Part shown: positions 55,052 to 63,781 of the stretch, one piece after another | Position numbering within the stretch: the stretch's first letter is position 1 | Layout: the number at the start of each line of letters is the position of its first letter | Assembly: GCA_900545015.1 (NCBI GenBank) | Contig: UQXJ01000006.1 | Span: 1 to 64,000, forward strand | Direction: 5' to 3' | DNA: 64,000 nucleotides | DNA from: an uncultured Mollicutes bacterium | Lineage (GTDB): Bacteria; Bacillota_I; Bacilli_A; RFN20; CAG-826 | Program-made: the position numbers and the translations under genes | Notes under the pieces: generated by a model | Told to the model about the DNA's origin: nothing | The model's database searches: none | The model's input: the letters and a program-made list of their open reading frames with translations, nothing else

Positions 55052-56875
55052 TTAACCTCCTATGCCTTTATCTAAGCTTGCACCAGTAACCTTATTAATA
55101 ATCCAATTGAATAGTAAGATTACAATAACAAGTATTAAGTTTGCACCGTTTTCAAGTGCAGGAATTCCAGTTTCTGATAATTGAAACATAAGTGTTGTAA
55201 GAATCATTCCTGTAGGAGCGATGAATACAAATAATGATAATTCTCTCATACAAGAAATGAAAGGTAATAAGTAGCCACTTAAGAATGATGATTTTTGAAT
55301 TGGGAATACAATTCTAACCATTCTCTTCCACCATGGAATATTTTGAATCATAGCAGCTTCTTCAATTTCGTTTGATAATTGAAGCATTGCGTTTAAGCTG
55401 CTTCTACTTGCAAATGGAATATATTTAAACACACCAACAATTACACAAGTTATAAATGGTAATGTAGCTAAGAACTTAACATCATAAGAAACGGTTAAGA
55501 AAACTGCAGATATTGAAATTGAAGGTAATAAGTAAGGTAAGAATGCTAATCCGTTAACGGCTTGAGCCATCTTCGATTTTCTCTTTTTACTTACAGCATA
55601 ACCAATAAGTAAACCAATTGTACCTGCAAGCAATGCACAAACAATGCTTAATCCAATACTTCTACCAAGTGCTTCCCAAATTTCTGGAGTAAACAATAAT
55701 CCTTTATAACCATTTCTAATTTCGACTTTAGAGGTCCACCATTGCCCAGTTAATCCACTTGAATAATCAGCAGTATTTGGAAGCAATGATTCGAGTAAGA
55801 ATGAAACCATTGGACCAATACAGAAGAATAAAACAATGATTGAAAGTGTGACAGAAACGACCCATTTTCCAGCTTTTCCAAGATTTACTTTAGAAATTTG
55901 ACCAGATTTTCCACTAACAGTTGTATATTGCTTTCTACTTCCTGTTGATAATTGGTTCATAGCTAAGATTATAATGCCCATTATAATTAAGACGATAGTT
56001 ATAACGTTTCCTTGTCCAATATCGGTTCCACTTCCTTGGATCATCTTTTGCATTTGTGTTGCTAAGACTGTAAATCCAGCAGCTTTACCTAATGTAACTG
56101 GAACAGGATATGAAGACATTGCACTGCTAAAAACTAATAAAACAGTTGATAAAATAGCAGGTTTTAAAATTGGTATCGTAATTCTTGTAAATATTTTCCA
56201 TCTTGGAATATTTAAAATGGTTGCAGCTTCTTCTAAGTTAGCATCCATATTTCTTAAGACACCACCTATTAAAATATAGGCAAATGGAGCATAGTGAAGT
56301 CCTAAAACAAGAGAGATTGGGAACATTCCATATACAACCCATTGTGGTGCTGCAAGTCCAAACATTGCTTGGAATTCACCCATATACCCAGGAGTGCATG
56401 CTGTTGAAATAAACATGTTTTTCCAGAATAATGCAAGTGTCCATTGAGGCATAATGTAAGGAAAAATAAATACTGCAGAGATAAATTTTTTAAATTTAAG
56501 ATTAGTTCTTGTTATCAAGTAAGCAACAGTTCCACCAAAAACTATTGCGAACAAACAAGCTAAGACAGAAACCCCTAAAGAATTTAATAAAGGCAAATAG
56601 AAGTTTTTCCATGAATTTGCACCAGCAAATACTTCATGGTACCAATAAAATGTAAAATCTCCTGTCTTTTTTCCAGGAACATATTCCATTATGTGAACTT
56701 TAAACGTATCAAGTAAAACAGTAATTGCAGGTGTAATTGTTAATACTAAAAGTAATATTCCTAATACAATAAGAATCGTATTAGCAGGAACACCAAAGAA
56801 AGTTACCATTTCATTTAATATCTTTTTGCCTTGTTTCTTTAACGAATCTTTGTCAAAACTATGTGAAAAAGTCAT
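55052..56875 (-). CDS. Fused ABC importer permease (Fe3+/hexose-phosphate type)
   Basis: 607 residues with two binding-protein-dependent permease units. Each carries an EAA loop: NLEEAATILNIPRWKIFTRI (about 220-240) and EIEEAAMIQNIPWWKRMVRI (about 505-525). About twelve membrane helices are expected. Fusion of both permease halves is typical of FbpB/AfuB-type systems, which carry iron or, in the AfuABC branch, sugar phosphates. It lies between the binding protein and the ATPase. Confidence 0.92.
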   Translation of the reverse strand: MTFSHSFDKDSLKKQGKKILNEMVTFFGVPANTILIVLGILLLVLTITPAITVLLDTFKVHIMEYVPGKKTGDFTFYWYHEVFAGANSWKNFYLPLLNSLGVSVLACLFAIVFGGTVAYLITRTNLKFKKFISAVFIFPYIMPQWTLALFWKNMFISTACTPGYMGEFQAMFGLAAPQWVVYGMFPISLVLGLHYAPFAYILIGGVLRNMDANLEEAATILNIPRWKIFTRITIPILKPAILSTVLLVFSSAMSSYPVPVTLGKAAGFTVLATQMQKMIQGSGTDIGQGNVITIVLIIMGIIILAMNQLSTGSRKQYTTVSGKSGQISKVNLGKAGKWVVSVTLSIIVLFFCIGPMVSFLLESLLPNTADYSSGLTGQWWTSKVEIRNGYKGLLFTPEIWEALGRSIGLSIVCALLAGTIGLLIGYAVSKKRKSKMAQAVNGLAFLPYLLPSISISAVFLTVSYDVKFLATLPFITCVIVGVFKYIPFASRSSLNAMLQLSNEIEEAAMIQNIPWWKRMVRIVFPIQKSSFLSGYLLPFISCMRELSLFVFIAPTGMILTTLMFQLSETGIPALENGANLILVIVILLFNWIINKVTGASLDKGIGG

Positions 56876-56897
56876 AATTTTGCTCCTTTTATATGAA

Positions 56898-56922
56898 TTA
56901 GGGCAAGATTGACTTGCCCTAA
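56898..56922 (-). other. Intercistronic hairpin between binding protein and permease
   Basis: A perfect 10-bp stem TTAGGGCAAG/CTTGCCCTAA with a 5-nt loop but no T tract after it on the minus strand, just before the permease ribosome binding site. It probably stabilises the binding-protein mRNA and lowers expression of the distal genes. Confidence 0.7.
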
Positions 56923-56945
56923 TTAAGAGTTAATAAATGTTTGAA

Positions 56946-58316
56946 TTATTTAATGCCGTCAATGAAGTTCTTAACTGGATAATAATTTTCAGCGATATAA
57001 GCAGGATCTTCAATGACAACTTTAGCTTTTTCTTCCCACCACTTTGATGTTGGATCGTTTAATGCTGGGAAAACGTTTGGATCACTATCTTTTTGAGTAA
57101 ATTTATTATCTGCACCTAAAGTTCCGTGACCAAATTTTGTTCTATCAGTATTGATTGATGGCATTGATGGATAATCACCAATATCTTTTGCCCAAGCTGC
57201 ATAACCTTTAGCTGTAGTGCTTAAGTAGTTAATGAAAGCACAGACTGTCCATGGTTTTGGACATGTTGGCATGACTTGTAAATAGTGTTTATACATAAAT
57301 CCGCCAAAGCCTTTCATCTTCATAGTAGCTGTATTTCCATCAGCATTTTCATTGCCTAAAGCACAAATTGTAACGTTCTTTTTAGAAACTGCTTCTGTTT
57401 CTTGAACTGATGCAATCTTTGAATAAACAATCCAAGCACCATTTCCTGAAGCTGTTTTTGGAGTTAAAGCGTCTCTAGCAGCGCCATCATCGCCAAATTT
57501 TGCTGAATTTTGAATAAATTTTTCAATAAATGCATAAGCATATTTTTTCTTTTCACCAAATGCCTCATATTTTTTGAAATCAACTGACTTATTGTCATTT
57601 GAAGAATCTTCATAAGCTTCTTTTAAGACATCACACCATTTATCTTGAGTTAACATAACTAAGAAATCCATATTAACGTTTTCGTTATTAGGATCCATTG
57701 TTAAAATCTTGTTCTTAAATGAATCTGCTGTGAAATCCCAAACGTTATCTGGTACTTTTTGTTTCCCATCAGCATTATTGAACATCCATGTCTTCATATT
57801 ATATTGAAGTGAGAATGGTTTGCCGTTTAATTCTTTATTTGTGTCATTAGCTTCTTTCCACTCTTTAGGAATATAATTAATGAATCTTTGGCCTTCTTTA
57901 ACATCTAAGCCTTTCTTTTGTAATTGGAAGCCATCTTGGACTAAAGCACCTGAATAGCCATCTTTAGCACCACTATTAATTTCAGCTAATAATTTAGTAT
58001 AAATTTGACCATCAACTGTTGAATCTTTAGTGATTGTAGCGTTAGCACATTTAGGATTAAATTTAGCAAGTTCTTCTTTAAATGAACCAATCGCATTTTT
58101 AAATCTTGATGATGTACCGATGAATTTCATTGTTCCGTCGCCAAGTTCTTCAGCAGCTTTTTTGAAAAGGTCTTCACGACTCAATGTCATTGCTTCATTA
58201 ACGACTTTTTGAACTTCACTGACTTCTCCAGTGTCATTTCCACCACATGATGCGAGTGATGCAAGACTTGAAAGGAGCATTACAGAAGCAAAAATAAATT
58301 TATTTCTTTTTATCAT
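56946..58316 (-). CDS. ABC transporter substrate-binding lipoprotein
   Basis: 456 residues with signal and lipobox LASC (cysteine about 24). The mature protein looks like a type 2 periplasmic-binding fold of the Fe3+/AfuA group: FIGTSSRFKNAIGSFKEELAKFNPK at the start, IYTKLLAEINSGAKDGYSGALVQDG and the late CAFINYLSTTAKGYAAWAKDIGDYPSMPS. The three-gene order with a fused permease and the linked two-component system and ManA suggest a sugar phosphate rather than iron, which is inference. A strong GAGGAGG ribosome binding site and a cre-like operator lie upstream. Confidence 0.88.
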   Translation of the reverse strand: MIKRNKFIFASVMLLSSLASLASCGGNDTGEVSEVQKVVNEAMTLSREDLFKKAAEELGDGTMKFIGTSSRFKNAIGSFKEELAKFNPKCANATITKDSTVDGQIYTKLLAEINSGAKDGYSGALVQDGFQLQKKGLDVKEGQRFINYIPKEWKEANDTNKELNGKPFSLQYNMKTWMFNNADGKQKVPDNVWDFTADSFKNKILTMDPNNENVNMDFLVMLTQDKWCDVLKEAYEDSSNDNKSVDFKKYEAFGEKKKYAYAFIEKFIQNSAKFGDDGAARDALTPKTASGNGAWIVYSKIASVQETEAVSKKNVTICALGNENADGNTATMKMKGFGGFMYKHYLQVMPTCPKPWTVCAFINYLSTTAKGYAAWAKDIGDYPSMPSINTDRTKFGHGTLGADNKFTQKDSDPNVFPALNDPTSKWWEEKAKVVIEDPAYIAENYYPVKNFIDGIK

Positions 58317-58358
58317 AATTATAGTTTCCTCCTCGATAAAAATTATTTTTACATTACT

Positions 58359-58387
58359 ATTCTAGATTGTAAGCGCTTACATTTCAA
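58359..58387 (-). promoter_or_regulatory. Promoter with cre-type operator for the ABC importer
   Basis: On the minus strand TTGAAA (58387-58382) and TAGAAT (58364-58359) are exactly 17 bp apart. The perfect palindrome TGTAAGCGCTTACA (58381-58368) fills the spacer and fits the catabolite-responsive element consensus TGWAARCGYTWNCW. CcpA or another LacI-family repressor should shut this promoter. Confidence 0.88.
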
Positions 58388-58473
58388 ACATTTTTTTACA
58401 ATTTTTTTACAATTCAATTATTTTTGGTTTATTTTTGAAACATTATAAAAGATAAATCTTTTATAAAATAATT

Positions 58474-60138
58474 TTAAAATTTTAATAAAAATTCTGTTCC
58501 TTCATTAATTTTTGATCTTACTTCAATCTTAATTTGATAGTATTCACAAACATGTTTAACGATTGCAAGGCCTAAACCAGTGCCTCCATCTTTTCTACTT
58601 CGTGCTTTATCGACACGATAAAATCTTTCAAAAACTCGACTTATATCACTTTCATTTATACCAATTCCTGTATCTTTAATTGATACTGTTTTATTTAAAT
58701 TATCTAAGTTTATTAAAATTTTTCCATTTTCTTTATTATAGATAATAGCGTTTTCAATTATGTTTTTGATAAGTTTAGAAAAATCGTCCATGTTCATTTG
58801 AACAATAAAAGTTTTTTCGTTTATTTCAGTTTTTATGTGTTTCAAATTAATTTCATAATCAAGAGAAGCTAAAACATTTTTAATTTCTTGCCTTACATCA
58901 AGCGGTTCAATAGCACGTAATTTTTCATTTTCTAAAGAAGACAATTCAAGCATATCAAAAATAATTTTTTTCATTCTTGTAGCTTCTTTTATTGTTTTAT
59001 CAATTGCTCGATTTATTTCTTCTTCCGTAGAAAATACACCGGTTTTCATCATTTCCTGATAACCTAAAATTGATGTGAGTGGGGTTTTTAATTCATGACT
59101 AGCATTCATAAAAAATTGTTTTTTCATCTCACTAGAATTGTATTCTTCAGTAATATCAATCATTAATAAACTTGCGCCAGGTTTTTCATTTACCATGTTC
59201 CATTCGTAGTTAATTGGATTAATTATGCATTCATAAATTCTTCCATCAATTGCTTCATTATATGTAATTGAACGTAATGTTAGGACGCACATCGACATAT
59301 TTCCTTCAAGTTCTGCAGCTTTTTTAAGGATTTCAAAGCTTTTATTTATTGCATCAGTTTGATTAACATTAAAAATTTCTTCAGCTTTATGATTGAACAT
59401 TTGAATTTTATAATTTGAATCAATAACAATTAATCCTTCAGAAAATGAATCAAGAATAAATCTAATTTTTTGTTCACCAGTTTTAGTAAGTGCAAGTTGT
59501 TTACTAAGTTGTTTACGTGAGTCTCTAATAATTACCGCTAAATAATTTAAGTCTTCATCATATTCAATTGGTTTATCATCAAATGTTATTTTTTGTAATT
59601 TTCTAATTTGAATTTTTAATGGTTTTAAACTCTTGTTGTAATCAATATTTACAAAAATTATATATAAAACAAAAAGTACAATTAATCCTATTGATCCATA
59701 AATTAAAAAATTCTTAGCAAAAATTGTCGTTGTGTCAATTTCCATTCCAAAACGAACATAATAAGCAGTTGATTCATTTACATTAATTATAGAAGTATAG
59801 TAAGAAAAATCTTCTCCTGCTTCTTTTGTATAAAAAGTCAAAAAAGAATTAGGCTTAACTTTTTCTGGATCATAATAATTTTCCATCGAATCAGCGATGG
59901 TGTTCCCGTTTTGAATAAAAGAAAGTCTACACGCATCAATATTAGAATAACTTTCAACAAGTTCTTCAATATTAGTTCCGTCTTCATATTGCTTAGCTAT
60001 ATTGATAGTTTGAGTGACAATAAAATTTTCTCTATTATTTTTAGAAATTATGAATATAGAAAAAAGGCTAGAAAAGTATATTAAAGCAAATGTAAAAAAT
60101 GTAATTAAAGCAACCGCAAATGTGTGTTTCTTATTCAT
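58474..60138 (-). CDS. Sensor histidine kinase (PhoR/WalK-like)
   Basis: 554 residues. Membrane helix 1 (about 7-31), an outside sensor of about 110 residues, membrane helix 2 (about 144-164), a HAMP-like linker, a PAS domain (about 224-330, SFSEGLIVIDSNYKIQMFNHKAEEIF), then HisKA with phosphorylated H348 in NASHELKTPLTSI and HATPase_c (NAIIYNKENGK, DTGIGI, GTGLGLAIVKH). The start overlaps the response regulator gene by 8 nt. What it senses is unknown. Confidence 0.94.
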   Translation of the reverse strand: MNKKHTFAVALITFFTFALIYFSSLFSIFIISKNNRENFIVTQTINIAKQYEDGTNIEELVESYSNIDACRLSFIQNGNTIADSMENYYDPEKVKPNSFLTFYTKEAGEDFSYYTSIINVNESTAYYVRFGMEIDTTTIFAKNFLIYGSIGLIVLFVLYIIFVNIDYNKSLKPLKIQIRKLQKITFDDKPIEYDEDLNYLAVIIRDSRKQLSKQLALTKTGEQKIRFILDSFSEGLIVIDSNYKIQMFNHKAEEIFNVNQTDAINKSFEILKKAAELEGNMSMCVLTLRSITYNEAIDGRIYECIINPINYEWNMVNEKPGASLLMIDITEEYNSSEMKKQFFMNASHELKTPLTSILGYQEMMKTGVFSTEEEINRAIDKTIKEATRMKKIIFDMLELSSLENEKLRAIEPLDVRQEIKNVLASLDYEINLKHIKTEINEKTFIVQMNMDDFSKLIKNIIENAIIYNKENGKILINLDNLNKTVSIKDTGIGINESDISRVFERFYRVDKARSRKDGGTGLGLAIVKHVCEYYQIKIEVRSKINEGTEFLLKF

Positions 60139-60805
60139 TTATTAAATAGCCGATGCCGTATCGAGAAACAATAATTTTTTGATCATTATCGCCAATCTTT
60201 TTCCTAATAGATTTTATTAGCATGCCAATTGTTCGTGATTCTTCTTTTGTTTCATCATTATATAACTCAAGAGCAATTTCTTTTTTAGAAACAACTCTAT
60301 TTTTGTTTTTTAATAAAAATACTAATAATTTATATTCTAAAGATGTTAAATCAATGCGTTCATTATCTCTATATAAAGTTTTACTTGATGGATTTAAAAT
60401 TAAATCATGAAATGCTAAAGATTTATTTTGTATTGCTCTTCTTGCTTTTGCGTTTACTCTTGAAATTAGCTCAAGTAAGTCAAAAGGTTTAGCAATATAG
60501 TCATCTGCTCCTAAATCAAGTCCATCAACTTTATCAATTGTCATACCATTAGCACTAACAATAATGATTTGTATATCGTTATTTGAAAAATCATTTCTTA
60601 TTAATTTTAATATTTCTTTTCCTTGAATTTTAGGAAGCATCATATCAAGAAGAATCATATCAGGTTTTTTAGTTTTAAAAGTTTCTAAAAAAGATTCTCC
60701 ATCAGGAAAAGAAACAACATCGTATCCTTGCTTCGTTAATGTTGCTTTTATGATATATGCGATGTCTTCATCATCTTCTATTGAATAAATTAAGTAGTCA
60801 TTCAT
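60131..60805 (-). CDS. OmpR/PhoB-family response regulator
   Basis: 224 residues. The receiver domain has acidic E10-D11-D12, phosphoacceptor D54 in MILLDMMLP and the conserved lysine in IAKPFD. The C-terminal winged helix (about 130-224) includes LTSLEYKLLVFLLKNKNRVVSKKEI. It partners with the kinase downstream. A TATAAT lies 8 nt before the ATG, with only a weak AAAG in between. Confidence 0.94.
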   Translation of the reverse strand: MNDYLIYSIEDDEDIAYIIKATLTKQGYDVVSFPDGESFLETFKTKKPDMILLDMMLPKIQGKEILKLIRNDFSNNDIQIIIVSANGMTIDKVDGLDLGADDYIAKPFDLLELISRVNAKARRAIQNKSLAFHDLILNPSSKTLYRDNERIDLTSLEYKLLVFLLKNKNRVVSKKEIALELYNDETKEESRTIGMLIKSIRKKIGDNDQKIIVSRYGIGYLINE

Positions 60806-61021
60806 CTTTCATAATTATAATTCAAAAACACATTAATTAAAACTCTCTTATTTTTGATTAGTTTACATAAATATGTTCCTTTCATTTTATGAATATTCAT
60901 TTTCATTTTTTATTTTTTTGAAGATAAAAGCATAAAATAAATTTTCAAAAAAATGTATTTTATGTATTTCATTTTTTTATGTTTTGCCTTTATAATTAAG
61001 GAAAGGAGATTTAAAAAGTCT

Positions 61022-61966
61022 ATGAAGAAAAAAATAATATATGTTTCAGGAGTTTTAAATTTTGAAACAATCGTGGATGTTGATTCATTCCCAATTTTCT
61101 ATTGCCCAGTTGAGTATCCATTCTTTGGTATAAACTCGACAGTAGGTGGTCAAGCATATAATATCGCAAAAGCACTTACAACACTTGGAGGCAATAAAGT
61201 TATTCTCGGTGGTGAAGTTGGAAATGATTTACTTGGAAAAGTTCTAATTGATGAAATCAACAAACTCGGAATCGATGCATCCTCTGTTGATACAAAATTA
61301 GAACAAACACCAACTTCTGCTATCTTTGTTGATAGAGATTGCAACACAAAAATTTATAATGATTTAAAAGATTTACAAGATGTCAAAAAAGACATTAAAA
61401 AAGAAATTAAAAACCTTAAAGCAAGTGATTTAGTCGTATTATCAAATACTAATTTCAATAGAGAAATTTTATTAAAAGCTAAAGAACTTGGTAAAAAAGT
61501 AGCAAGTGATGTCCATATCGTTGGATCGACTGATGATGAATTCAACCAAGATTTTATGAAATATAGCGACATCCTTTTTTTAAGTAAAAAAGGTCTTAAT
61601 AATTATAAATATGAGGACTTCCTCCTTGAAATCTATAACAAATACCATAATGAAATCATTGTTTTAGGTGAAGGTAGAGAAGGTGCAATGGTTTTAATTG
61701 CTAAAGAGAAAGTAATTTATCATATTGATGCTATCACTTTAAGAACTATTGTTAATACAGTCGGTAGTAGAGATGCATTATTCTCAGCATTCTTACATTA
61801 TTATTTAAGAAGAAGAAATCCATTAAAAGCTCTTGAACTCGCTGAAGTATTTACATCAATTAAGATTGGTGAAATGGGCGGATCAAATGGATTCGTTAAT
61901 GCTAAAGTTGTTAATAAGCAATTTAAAGATGTCGACTTCGATGTTTATAAAATTAAACAATTCTAA
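61022..61966 (+). CDS. PfkB/ribokinase-family sugar kinase
   Basis: 314 residues from the ATG at 61022 (MKKKIIYVSGVLNFETIVDVD), preceded by AAAGGAG; a frame open from 60953 would add 23 hydrophobic residues and lacks such a site. The family motif GGQAYNIAKALTTLGG is near residue 40. The C-terminal motif reads NTVGSRDALFSAFLHYYL, so the usual GAGD anion hole is GSRD while the catalytic aspartate stays. The sugar is unknown. Confidence 0.88.
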   Translation: MKKKIIYVSGVLNFETIVDVDSFPIFYCPVEYPFFGINSTVGGQAYNIAKALTTLGGNKVILGGEVGNDLLGKVLIDEINKLGIDASSVDTKLEQTPTSAIFVDRDCNTKIYNDLKDLQDVKKDIKKEIKNLKASDLVVLSNTNFNREILLKAKELGKKVASDVHIVGSTDDEFNQDFMKYSDILFLSKKGLNNYKYEDFLLEIYNKYHNEIIVLGEGREGAMVLIAKEKVIYHIDAITLRTIVNTVGSRDALFSAFLHYYLRRRNPLKALELAEVFTSIKIGEMGGSNGFVNAKVVNKQFKDVDFDVYKIKQF

Positions 61967-61982
61967 TATTTATAATTAAAAG

Positions 61983-62018
61983 CATAAGCCTCCACAAATC
62001 GTGGAGGCTTTATTTTAT
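61983..62018. terminator. Bidirectional terminator between kinase and pgcA
   Basis: The perfect stem AAGCCTCCAC/GTGGAGGCTT (61986-61995 with 62001-62010) with loop AAATC has TATTTTATTT after it on the plus strand; on the minus strand it is followed by ATGCTTTTAAT, a weaker tail. Confidence 0.85.
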
Positions 62019-63697
62019 TTAATGAATTTTAATACAGATTCATGAAGTTTTTGTTCTTCTTTTTTTGCTTCTTCTTTATTAATTGAAGATATTGATAAAT
62101 ATGTCTTTAATTTTGGTTCTGTTCCACTTGGTCTAACAACAAGAGATGAATTATCACTTAAAATGAATTTAATAACGTTTGATTTTGGTAATCCATCAAT
62201 TCCTTTATTATAATCGAGTACTTTTAATACTTTTTTATTTCCAAATTCTTTAATATCTTTTCTAAAAGAATCCATGATATTATTCATTTTAGTAAATCCT
62301 TCTGTTCCATCAAATTCAAATGAATATAAAGTATTTAATGTATAACCAAACTTTTTATAAAGTTCATCTAATTTATCAAGAAGTGAAATTCCTTTGCTCT
62401 TATAGTAACTAAACATTTCTACGATTAAAAAAGCACCATTAACAGCATCTTTATCTCTAACATAAGTTCCACTTAAGCAACCATAAGATTCTTCAAAACC
62501 AAAAATATATGATTTTTCTTTTCCTTCTTTTTCAAGTTTTCCAATAATTTCACCAATATATTTAAATCCTGTTAAAACATCATAAGTTTTAACGCCATAG
62601 CTTGAAGCAATTCTTTCTGCCATATCGATTGTAACAATTGTTTTTACCATTATTGGATCTTTTGGCATTATATTTAAAGCAATTCTTCTTGAACAAATAT
62701 AATCCAAAAGTAGCATTCCTGTTTCGTTTCCAGTTAATAATTGATATTCATCATTTTTATTTTTAACAGCAATGCCAACTCTATCACAATCTGGATCAGT
62801 TGCTAAAAGCAAATCAGCATTATGATTTTTAGCATATTCCATTCCTAAAGCCATAGCTTCTTTTATTTCTGGATTTGGATATGGGCAGTTTGGAAAATAA
62901 CCATTTGGAAATTCTTGTTCTTTTACAACTGTAATATTTGTATATCCCGCTTCTTTTAAAGCACGAGTTACGCATTTTAAACCAGTTCCATTAAGCGGAG
63001 AATAAACAATTGATGCATTTTTGTCTATCAATTCACCACCTAAAAGTGAAGTTTTTTTAACTTCTTCAATAAATGAAGTTAAAGTAATTGGTTCAATATA
63101 TTTGATTAGTCCTTTTTCAAATCCTTCATCAAATCTCATTATCTTAATATCATTAAATACATCAGTTTTTTCAATATCAGCAAGAATTTCATCTGCTGCT
63201 TCATTTGTAATTTGACATCCATCGCTTCCATAAACTTTATAACCATTATATTTAGAAGGATTATGACTTGCAGTAATCATAACGCCAGCTGCAGCTTTAA
63301 AATATCTTGTAGCATAAGAGAGCGTTGAAACAGGCGAAATATAAGGATAAATTCTAACTTTTATATTATTTCCAGCAAAAACTCTAGCAGTAATTTCACT
63401 AAACAAATCACTTTTGAGTCTAGAATCTCTAGAAATTGCAACGAGTCTATCTTCTTTTTTGTAGTGTCTATTAATATAGTTAGCAAGTCCTTGAGTAGCT
63501 TTAGCAACTGTATAAATATTCATTCTATTTGTACCTACGCCAATTACGCCTCTTAACCCACCAGTTCCAAATTCTAAATCCTTATAAAAAGCATCTTGAA
63601 TTTGTTCTTCACTTAATGAATTTAATTCTTTAATTAAATCAATGTCTTCAGTAGCATTATTTTTCCATCTTTCGAATTCAACTTTAATATTGTTCAT
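62015..63697 (-). CDS. pgcA: Phosphoglucomutase/phosphomannomutase (PgcA type)
   Basis: 560 residues. It interconverts hexose-1-phosphate and hexose-6-phosphate. The phosphoserine loop TASHNPSKYNGYKVY is near residue 145, the magnesium loop DPDCDRVG near 305, GFEESYG near 400 and the phosphate-binding RPSGTEPKLKTY near the end. It links imported or ManA-derived hexose phosphates to sugar-nucleotide synthesis for the glycosyltransferases. A GAGGAAA ribosome binding site precedes the ATG. Confidence 0.95.
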   Translation of the reverse strand: MNNIKVEFERWKNNATEDIDLIKELNSLSEEQIQDAFYKDLEFGTGGLRGVIGVGTNRMNIYTVAKATQGLANYINRHYKKEDRLVAISRDSRLKSDLFSEITARVFAGNNIKVRIYPYISPVSTLSYATRYFKAAAGVMITASHNPSKYNGYKVYGSDGCQITNEAADEILADIEKTDVFNDIKIMRFDEGFEKGLIKYIEPITLTSFIEEVKKTSLLGGELIDKNASIVYSPLNGTGLKCVTRALKEAGYTNITVVKEQEFPNGYFPNCPYPNPEIKEAMALGMEYAKNHNADLLLATDPDCDRVGIAVKNKNDEYQLLTGNETGMLLLDYICSRRIALNIMPKDPIMVKTIVTIDMAERIASSYGVKTYDVLTGFKYIGEIIGKLEKEGKEKSYIFGFEESYGCLSGTYVRDKDAVNGAFLIVEMFSYYKSKGISLLDKLDELYKKFGYTLNTLYSFEFDGTEGFTKMNNIMDSFRKDIKEFGNKKVLKVLDYNKGIDGLPKSNVIKFILSDNSSLVVRPSGTEPKLKTYLSISSINKEEAKKEEQKLHESVLKFIK

Positions 63698-63781
63698 TTT
63701 AATATTTCCTCACCAAAAATATTTTAATCGCAATTCGACTAAAGGTTAAATATTTTTGTATTATTAGTAACAAATTATAAA

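Noticed and set aside
58612..58650. Further repeat copy in the histidine kinase gene (AAAAACTCGACTTAT)
   Set aside because: It encodes the conserved RVFERFYR kinase motif on the other strand, which explains the sequence.
60953..61021. Hydrophobic N-terminal extension of the PfkB-family kinase
   Set aside because: The upstream ATG lacks a ribosome binding site, the segment overlaps the promoter and an AAAGGAG site, and the family starts at the ATG at 61022.
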